A DNA stretch of 5,465 nt from Arenicella sp. (GTDB lineage: Bacteria > Pseudomonadota > Gammaproteobacteria > Arenicellales > Arenicellaceae): the NCBI GenBank assembly GCA_018677115.1, contig JAHHOC010000130.1:1-5465 (forward strand), read 5' to 3'. The position numbers were made by a program, and so were the translations under genes. Below, piece after piece: positions 1-5,465 of the stretch. The notes under the pieces were generated by a model. That model saw only the letters and a program-made list of their open reading frames with translations, had not been told where the DNA came from and did no database searches. Numbering within the stretch: position 1 is the stretch's first letter; each line of letters begins with the position of its first letter.

Positions 1-1938
1 GCTTTGCACCGTGCCGGGCGGTTGGCTAAGTATCGATTCGTGAGTGGGGCCGCCGCCGCGGCCTATAGTGCCGCCACGGCCATGAAACAATAAACATTTG
101 ATTTGATGTTGCCCGCATACCCTGACAATCCGTTGCTGGGCTCTATACAAATTCCAGCTTGACGCCAGAATGCCGCCATCTTTGCACGAATCTGAATAGC
201 CCAGCATCACTTCCTGCTGGTCGCCACGGAAACCCAGCATCTGACGATACAGGGGAATATTGAACAGCTGCTGTAGAATTTGCTCCGCCAGTTCAAGGTC
301 CTTGACTGTTTCAAATAGCGGCGCAATATGAATTTGACTGTCTACCGTTCCGTCGGCCTTGACGGTGATCAATCCGGCTATCCTGGCCAATAGTGCCACT
401 TCCATTATATGGCTGGCACTGTGAGTCATGGAAATAATGTAGCTGCCAAAACAATTTGTCGACAGCTCGTTGCGCATCGTCTGAAAAAGTTCAAAAACTG
501 CCAGTATCTCGGTGCTCTGAACGGTTAATTTTTTGGCGTCGTACTGCAAATCATGCTCTGCGCCGATTTGGTCGGTAAGCCATTTGATTCTACCCGGCTC
601 ATCCATGGCGAGATAATTTAGAGCTTGTTCACTGTTGGCCGCAATCTCGTGGACAGCGTTGCTATGCAGGGAAGATTCCTGCCTGATGTCCATCTGCGAA
701 AGGTAGAATCCGCAACTGCCAATTAAGCAAAGTAAATCCTGCAGGCTGCCTCGGGTTAGATTGGATTCATTATTATCAAACAGCGTGTCTGCCAACAACT
801 GCAACTCAGCCAGCAACTCTGCCTCACAACCGTAAGCCAGGGGTTCGCCGCTGCCGCTGTCATCCCCGGTCCGTGCCCTGGCCTGCGCCATGGTGGCCAG
901 TAAGCGTTGCTCAACTAATGAGAGGTAATGACGATAGGGTTCATTTTTATATTTGGCATGAGCCGGTTGCGCGGTAAGGTAGTCCAGTAGTTTAGAGGGT
1001 CGCCTGAAATGATCTATGCTGTGAGTCAGGATTTTGCTTAGTTCCTTCACCCGGCGTAAATACTCACTGAGAATTTCAACATGTTGCATACGTAGTGCGT
1101 CGCGGGTGATTGCCGGCGTTACAAAAGGGTTACCATCGCGGTCTCCCCCGACCCAGGTTCCAAAACGAATTATGTTGGGCAGGTCGAGCTGTTTGCCCCT
1201 GGCCTCTGGGTAAACTCGTTTTATAGCCCGCTCCAGGTCGCGATAGATTGCCGGCAGGCAGGCGAAGATACTCTCGCGGAAATAGTACAGGGAGTTTTCA
1301 ATTTCATCATAAACGGTGGGCTTTTCAGGTCGTACCATTTCGGTTTTCCAGAATATCTGGATCATTGCCTTGAGCCGTTGTCGCTGCTCATCAATTTCTA
1401 ACTGTGAGTGGCAGTTTGTATTTAACCTGCTGTATTCACTGTGAATTCTATGCAAAGCTTCCAGTACTACCGGAGGTTTCGCCTCAGTGGGGTGTGCAGT
1501 AAAGGTCGGCTGATAGTGCAGGCTGGAGATTAGTTCCAGAACTTGCTCGAGAGATTTTCCCTGTTCGCGAAATCCCGATACTGTATCTTCAAAGGAGTTC
1601 GACCATGTTTCTCCCTGAGCTTCCTTCTCCGAACGCTGCCGCTGCGCCAAATCATCTTCAGCTATATTTGTGAGGTGGAAGAACGTGCTGAAGGCGTGGA
1701 TGATACGATCGATATCGGGACTATTAAATTTATCGATCTGCTTAAGAAGTTCGCTCTTCCTTGCGTCGTTTGGTACCAGTCGCTGCTGGATAAATCCCTT
1801 GCGTAATTGTTCCACCGCATCAAAAATTTCCTGGCCCTCCTGCTGCAGGATTACTTCGCCCAGCAAGTCGGGCAGCAGAGTGCGGGATAAATTATTGTTA
1901 TCTTTTGCGGTGTCATCGACCTGTGTTAGCTGTTTCAT
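1..1938 (-). CDS. ppc: Phosphoenolpyruvate carboxylase, N-terminal ~646 residues (cut by the left window edge)
   Basis: Cytoplasmic enzyme that adds bicarbonate to phosphoenolpyruvate, giving oxaloacetate and phosphate and refilling the TCA cycle. The frame is open from an ATG at 1938 to base 1. Visible motifs are FTAHPTEA with catalytic His149 (E. coli His138), GTWVGGDRDGNP around residues 260-271, MDIRQES with Arg419, PLFET with Glu543, GYSDSCKDGG with Asp583 and Lys586 (E. coli Asp543 and Lys546), and FHGRGGTIGRGGGPTH with His619, Arg621 and Arg627 (E. coli 579, 581, 587). Spacing between the late motifs matches E. coli exactly. The family is usually about 880-930 residues, so roughly 250-280 C-terminal residues, including most of the aspartate-inhibitor site, lie outside the window. 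The start is fixed by an in-frame TGA directly before the ATG; no strong ribosome site is visible. Oddities: residues 155-156 are Pro-Pro where Arg-Arg is usual, and Cys585 precedes the active-site lysine. The identity is very secure. Confidence 0.97.
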   Translation of the reverse strand, partial: MKQLTQVDDTAKDNNNLSRTLLPDLLGEVILQQEGQEIFDAVEQLRKGFIQQRLVPNDARKSELLKQIDKFNSPDIDRIIHAFSTFFHLTNIAEDDLAQRQRSEKEAQGETWSNSFEDTVSGFREQGKSLEQVLELISSLHYQPTFTAHPTEAKPPVVLEALHRIHSEYSRLNTNCHSQLEIDEQRQRLKAMIQIFWKTEMVRPEKPTVYDEIENSLYYFRESIFACLPAIYRDLERAIKRVYPEARGKQLDLPNIIRFGTWVGGDRDGNPFVTPAITRDALRMQHVEILSEYLRRVKELSKILTHSIDHFRRPSKLLDYLTAQPAHAKYKNEPYRHYLSLVEQRLLATMAQARARTGDDSGSGEPLAYGCEAELLAELQLLADTLFDNNESNLTRGSLQDLLCLIGSCGFYLSQMDIRQESSLHSNAVHEIAANSEQALNYLAMDEPGRIKWLTDQIGAEHDLQYDAKKLTVQSTEILAVFELFQTMRNELSTNCFGSYIISMTHSASHIMEVALLARIAGLITVKADGTVDSQIHIAPLFETVKDLELAEQILQQLFNIPLYRQMLGFRGDQQEVMLGYSDSCKDGGILASSWNLYRAQQRIVRVCGQHQIKCLLFHGRGGTIGRGGGPTHESILSQPPGTVQS

Positions 1939-2249
1939 TCAATCAATACATTGTCTCTTGCTGGCTTCCGGCAGTATAGCACCGGCCTGTTCAAGCAGAG
2001 ATCAAAGCGATGTCGAGAGCAACCGAGTGGCGCGGGTTGTCTTTGTCAGGTCCTGCGGAGGTCGTTGATGGTGAACATCAGAGGCAGCCGGAGTTACATC
2101 TTTGTTGCGGATTTCTGGCAAAATGTATGGAGATGAGGTAGCCAACTGCTCTATGCTTTGCGTTTGCGGGAGCAGGAAGTTCAGGTTCGGTTTTGGACTG
2201 GATTTGCCTTTAGCAGGATCGTCAGCTTATTTTTCACTGGGTTTTAGTT
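1939..2249. other. Divergent intergenic spacer between ppc and the Rieske oxygenase gene
   Basis: This 311-base stretch separates two divergently read genes. It holds the proposed ppc promoter at its left end. Short open frames cross it on the plus strand, but they resemble no known protein, have no good ribosome site, and are most likely chance. I see no tRNA-like cloverleaf, no strong inverted repeat with a T tract, and no repeat array. No clear -35/-10 pair for the oxygenase gene could be picked out. Confidence 0.6.
1973..1981 (-). promoter_or_regulatory. Extended -10 promoter element for ppc
   Basis: On the minus strand the bases read TGC-TATACT. This fits the extended -10 pattern TG-n-TATAAT with five of six hexamer bases plus the upstream TG. 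No -35 hexamer lies at 16-18 bases (the nearest, TTGAAC, is only 10 bases away), which is normal for extended -10 promoters. Transcription would start near 1966, leaving a leader of about 28 bases before the ppc ATG at 1938. This is a motif match only; it has no experimental support here. Confidence 0.5.
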
Positions 2250-3398
2250 ATGAAAGCTTCTTTTTATCGGGAACAAGTCGAGCGTGTAGTGCAGATGGTA
2301 AAGCAAAACCGCGGTGACGAATCCGACCATATGGATACTATGCCGGTGGCTAGTCTCATCGATCCTCAGCGACTGCAGTTGGAACAGGGTATGTTCCGCC
2401 AGCTTCCGTTGCTTATTGCGCACTGTAGTGAATTGCAGGGGGCGGGAAATTATGTGGTAAGAGAGTTAGACGGAAGATCATGGCTGCTGGTGCGCGGTAA
2501 AGATGGTGTCGCACGTGCTTTTTATAATTACTGCCAGCATCGCGGGACCAAGTTGGTGCAGGATGAAAAAGGTTGCAAGAATCGTTTTTCCTGCCCATAC
2601 CATTCCTGGACCTACAGTTCCAGCGGCGAACTGGTAGGTGTGCCTAGAGCAGATTTGTTTGAAGGAATTAATAAAGCCGAAAAGGGGCTCAAACAGGTAG
2701 ATTTACAGGAAGCCCATGGATTTTTATGGCTAACGCAGGATCCGCAATGCGTTCAACCGATAACAAATTACTTCGCTGGTTTGAATGATGATTTGGAAGC
2801 CCTCAATCTGGGTTCCTATTATGTATTTTTTGACAAGACGCGTCGGCTGAATGCGAATTGGAAGTTGCCGATTTTCGCTTTTCTGGAGTCCTATCACATA
2901 GGCACACTACACCGTAATTCGATCGCTGATTTCTTTGTCGAAAACGTCGCCCTAAGTGAGCAGTTTGGGCCGCATATCAGATCTTTTGTGCCGCGCAAGA
3001 ACGCGGTTGAATTGGCAGGTGTCGACCTGGATCAGGTAAACCTGAGTGAATACATTACCCCGACTAATATCCTGTTTCCCAATGTTTGTATGATTTCCCA
3101 CCCTACCAGCTATTCAATAATCTCCATGTTTCCGGGCCAGACGCCTGGCACCAGCAGCTGGCGGCATCAGTTGCTGGTTCCGGAAATGCCGTCAACCGAA
3201 GCCGAACACGCGCATTTTGCCAAGACTGTTGCAGTACTGGATGGCAAAACCTATGAAAAGGAGGATTTCTGGGTATCTGAACAAATACAGGAAGGCATCA
3301 ATGCCGGCGCGATCAGTGAACTAACCCTCGGCAAAAACGAGAACCTGATCAAGTTTTTCAGCGATACCGTGGAAAACTATTTGCCGAGCAATACGTAA
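2250..3398 (+). CDS. Rieske non-heme iron oxygenase, alpha (catalytic) subunit, substrate unknown
   Basis: A 382-residue cytoplasmic ring-hydroxylating-type oxygenase that would use O2 and electrons from a separate reductase to hydroxylate or demethylate an unknown substrate. The N-terminal Rieske domain (about 55-165) has the complete [2Fe-2S] ligand set Cys95-x-His97-x17-Cys115-x2-His118. The catalytic domain (about 180-382) has NWK at 203-205, then E213-SY-H216-IGTL-H221. His216 and His221 are the expected iron ligands, and Asp339 in KEDFW is my best candidate for the third. Position 213, usually the bridging Asp, is Glu, as reported for carnitine oxygenase CntA; this does not prove the same substrate. 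The ATG at 2250 is the first after an in-frame TAG at 2211, and residues 1-35 look like the N-terminal extension of this group; the ribosome site is weak. No reductase, ferredoxin or beta-subunit gene is adjacent. The family is certain and the substrate unknown. Confidence 0.93.
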   Translation: MKASFYREQVERVVQMVKQNRGDESDHMDTMPVASLIDPQRLQLEQGMFRQLPLLIAHCSELQGAGNYVVRELDGRSWLLVRGKDGVARAFYNYCQHRGTKLVQDEKGCKNRFSCPYHSWTYSSSGELVGVPRADLFEGINKAEKGLKQVDLQEAHGFLWLTQDPQCVQPITNYFAGLNDDLEALNLGSYYVFFDKTRRLNANWKLPIFAFLESYHIGTLHRNSIADFFVENVALSEQFGPHIRSFVPRKNAVELAGVDLDQVNLSEYITPTNILFPNVCMISHPTSYSIISMFPGQTPGTSSWRHQLLVPEMPSTEAEHAHFAKTVAVLDGKTYEKEDFWVSEQIQEGINAGAISELTLGKNENLIKFFSDTVENYLPSNT

Positions 3399-3907
3399 AC
3401 CGCACCGGTGCCGCCGTCATTGGCCGGCGTGGAGCAGACTGCAATAACGTGTTTGTTTTTGCTCAACCAACCCAACAGCATATTCTTAAGTACCGGCTGA
3501 CGACCAGCAGAATTACGGCCCTTGCCGTGAACTATACGTATCGCGCGAACCTTGACTCTGGCGCATTCATTAATAAATCCATGCGTTTCCTGCTTGGCCT
3601 CACTAACTACCAGGCCATGCAGATCCAGTTCATCCTGAATGGCAAATTCTCCACGGCGTAATTTTTTTAGCAGTTGGTTGGAATATCCGCTGCGTAGAAA
3701 CTTTAGTTCGTCGCCGCTTTCGTAACTGGTGGTCTCATCCGGCTCAGCTAAAAGCTCCTCCATCACCCGTTGGTTATCAAGCAGTCGCTGCTGAGGCAGC
3801 GGCGAGACCGGTTTACGGTAGGGTTTGACCCTGTTCTGCTCAAGCGGATTAACGCCCGCCAGGTGTCCGCCAAGCGAGTGCTCCAGTTTACTTTTCTTGC
3901 GGCTCAT
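3377..3907 (-). CDS. Smr-domain protein (MutS2 C-terminal / SmrA-SmrB-like putative nuclease)
   Basis: A 176-residue soluble protein. The N-terminal ~85 residues are charged and linker-like, with a Ser-Arg-Lys-Lys start, a NPLEQNRV segment near 20-27 and ESGDELKFLRSG at 63-74. The Smr domain spans about 90-176, with the signature DLHG at 95-98, HGKG at 127-130, PVLK at 138-141 and a C-terminal GGTGAVYVLL. Stand-alone Smr proteins of this length occur in many proteobacteria. Known Smr domains act as endonucleases on DNA or RNA, and E. coli SmrB cuts mRNA at collided ribosomes. Since this protein has DLHG like SmrB but HGKG like SmrA, I do not assign either symbol. It lies 27 bases downstream of trxB on the same strand, so it is probably cotranscribed. 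Its stop codon lies inside the opposing oxygenase gene. Family assignment is strong; the exact substrate is unknown. Confidence 0.93.
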   Translation of the reverse strand: MSRKKSKLEHSLGGHLAGVNPLEQNRVKPYRKPVSPLPQQRLLDNQRVMEELLAEPDETTSYESGDELKFLRSGYSNQLLKKLRRGEFAIQDELDLHGLVVSEAKQETHGFINECARVKVRAIRIVHGKGRNSAGRQPVLKNMLLGWLSKNKHVIAVCSTPANDGGTGAVYVLLGK

Positions 3908-3916
3908 TGTATGTGA

Positions 3917-3929
3917 CTGTCCTCGACAG
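3917..3929 (-). promoter_or_regulatory. Ribosome binding site of the Smr gene, within a small hairpin
   Basis: On the minus strand the spacer between trxB and the Smr gene contains CTGTC-GAG-GACAG, a 5-bp stem with a 3-base loop. The likely Shine-Dalgarno GAGGA (3924-3920) occupies the loop and the first two bases of the second arm. It sits 12 bases before the ATG, somewhat longer than ideal. It could slightly limit translation, but a stem this short is weak and may be coincidental. Confidence 0.4.
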
Positions 3930-3934
3930 GTCGC

Positions 3935-4912
<978 letters not shown>

Positions 4913-4936
4913 CTATTCAATCGACGGATTCTAAAT

Positions 4937-4955
4937 AATTTATATGCGTTTTAAT
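4937..4955. repeat. Direct repeat copy 1 in the trxB-ftsK spacer
   Basis: A 19-base unit with core ATATGCGT recurs at 4996-5014. The two copies agree at 16 of 19 positions (consensus AATTYATATGCGTKTTAWT) and start 59 bases apart. This copy covers the candidate trxB -10 region. It may be a transcription-factor site or a duplicated promoter segment; no known operator consensus is recognised. Confidence 0.45.
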
Positions 4956-4969
4956 AGCAACCATTTCAA
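4939..4969 (-). promoter_or_regulatory. Candidate trxB promoter
   Basis: On the minus strand TTGAAA (4969-4964) resembles a -35 box and TATAAA (4944-4939) a -10 box, five of six bases. The spacer is 19 bases, longer than the preferred 17, so the pair is suboptimal. The area is AT-rich and offers other -10-like words such as TAGAAT nearby. Transcription would start near 4932, giving a leader of about 47 bases. The -10 word lies inside one copy of the direct repeat described for this spacer. Confidence 0.3.
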
Positions 4970-4995
4970 CATGCGGCAAAAACCGGTGACAGGCA

Positions 4996-5014
4996 AATTC
5001 ATATGCGTGTTATT
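4996..5014. repeat. Direct repeat copy 2 in the trxB-ftsK spacer
   Basis: Second copy of the 19-base unit at 4937-4955, with 16 of 19 matching positions and the shared core ATATGCGT. It lies about 15 bases upstream of the TAGAAT word proposed as the ftsK -10, so it covers that promoter's -35 region. The function is unknown. Confidence 0.45.
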
Positions 5015-5029
5015 GGCTGTTTTTCGCGT

Positions 5030-5035
5030 TAGAAT
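5030..5035 (+). promoter_or_regulatory. Weak candidate -10 box for ftsK
   Basis: The bases TAGAAT match the -10 consensus at five of six positions and lie 32 bases before the ftsK ATG. There is no convincing -35 hexamer at 16-18 bases; TTGGCT at 5013 is only 11 bases away. It is a single-motif suggestion. Confidence 0.22.
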
Positions 5036-5067
5036 AGTCTATTGAGCAGCGCACATTGATCGCAACA

Positions 5068-5465
5068 ATGCCTCAGGCGAAGAAAAAAACCGTAAAGCAG
5101 CAGGATGGCATTTTGTCGCCCAGAGTAAAGCAACTGGGTTCTGAAATAGTCGTATTTTTCAGTGTTTTTGTAGCCCTCTACGCATTGTTGTCGCTGCTGA
5201 CTTATGATCCCGCTGATCCCGGCTGGTCGCACAGTGGCGGTGGGGCTCAATCGATAAGTAATATGGGTGGCCGTTTTGGTGCCAATTTTTCAGATATGCT
5301 GCTGCATGGTTTCGGCTATGTGTCATATCTGGTGCCGATAATGATACTGGTGTTAGGGCTACGATTTTATAGCCATCGTCACGACGCCTCAGAGCCCTCG
5401 TATTTTCACCGCGTTTTGATTGCAGTGGGATTTTTAATCACCGTAGTGGGTGGTTGTGGACTTGA
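5068..5465 (+). CDS. ftsK: DNA translocase FtsK, N-terminal 132 residues (cut by the right window edge)
   Basis: FtsK is a septum-localised membrane protein whose N-terminal domain takes part in divisome assembly and whose C-terminal motor pumps DNA to resolve chromosome dimers at dif. Only part of the membrane domain is here. After a basic cytoplasmic start with KKK at 5-7, helix 1 spans about 24-46, followed by the periplasmic TYDPADPGWS (45-54) typical of this domain. MGGRFGAN (66-73) precedes helix 2 at about 75-99, a short basic loop (RFYSHRH) follows, and a third helix begins near 115. The order and spacing match the start of E. coli FtsK, which has SFNPSDPSWS and a NLGG segment at the same places. 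ATG 5068 is chosen because the N-terminal length fits; an in-frame TTG at 5056 is possible, and neither has a strong ribosome site. The linker and ATPase motor lie beyond the window. Confidence 0.93.
   Translation, partial: MPQAKKKTVKQQDGILSPRVKQLGSEIVVFFSVFVALYALLSLLTYDPADPGWSHSGGGAQSISNMGGRFGANFSDMLLHGFGYVSYLVPIMILVLGLRFYSHRHDASEPSYFHRVLIAVGFLITVVGGCGL

Noticed and set aside
1543..2136. Several plus-strand open frames of 61-132 codons overlapping the start of ppc and the spacer
   Set aside because: They run mostly antisense to ppc, which has full conserved motifs, or across the spacer. Their translations look like no known family and have no good ribosome site.
2204..2232. Possible oxygenase promoter (TTGCCT, about 17 bases, TTATTT)
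   Set aside because: Only TTGCCT is a fair match and the -10 word is poor. The start would leave a leader of only about 11 bases.
2102..2317. 71-codon plus-strand open frame ahead of the oxygenase
   Set aside because: It overlaps the oxygenase start in another frame, has low-complexity Ser/Phe/Gly content and no recognisable motif; likely chance.
3402..3411. Perfect 10-base palindrome GCACCGGTGC just after the oxygenase stop
   Set aside because: It has no loop or T tract, so it is not a terminator, and it is explained by codons for the conserved Gly-Thr-Gly-Ala region of the Smr protein.
5029..5250. 73-codon minus-strand open frame opposite the start of ftsK
   Set aside because: It is antisense to the clearly recognisable FtsK membrane domain and has no motif of its own.

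Overview
This is an ordinary chromosomal stretch, most likely from a gammaproteobacterium, plausibly a marine or environmental one. The main reason is the divergent trxB/ftsK arrangement, together with proteobacterial-type TrxB and FtsK sequences. The orphan Rieske oxygenase also resembles proteins I associate with marine gammaproteobacteria. The species cannot be named from this window. I see no tRNA, rRNA, CRISPR array, insertion sequence, integrase or phage gene, and no convincing previously undescribed system.

Layout from left to right. At 1-1938 (minus) lies the first ~646 residues of phosphoenolpyruvate carboxylase (ppc); its C-terminus lies beyond the left edge. A 311-base divergent spacer (1939-2249) holds a good extended -10 element for ppc but no clear gene. 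At 2250-3398 (plus) is a complete Rieske non-heme iron oxygenase alpha subunit with no reductase or ferredoxin gene beside it. Its 3' end overlaps the 3' end of the opposing gene by 22 bases. At 3377-3907 (minus) is an Smr-domain protein. Only 27 bases upstream is trxB (3935-4885, minus), so trxB and the Smr gene probably form one transcript. A 182-base divergent spacer (4886-5067) carries an imperfect 19-base direct repeat close to the likely promoters. From 5068 to the right edge (plus) is the membrane-anchored N-terminus of FtsK.

Together the genes cover central carbon metabolism (oxaloacetate supply), thiol redox (thioredoxin reductase), a nucleic-acid-processing Smr protein, cell division and chromosome segregation (FtsK), and one accessory oxygenase of unknown substrate. 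The points most worth a second look are four. The oxygenase has a glutamate where most Rieske oxygenases have the bridging aspartate. PEP carboxylase has a Pro-Pro pair where an Arg-Arg pair usually follows the catalytic-histidine motif. The third is the direct repeat between trxB and ftsK, and the fourth is the tail-to-tail gene overlap.
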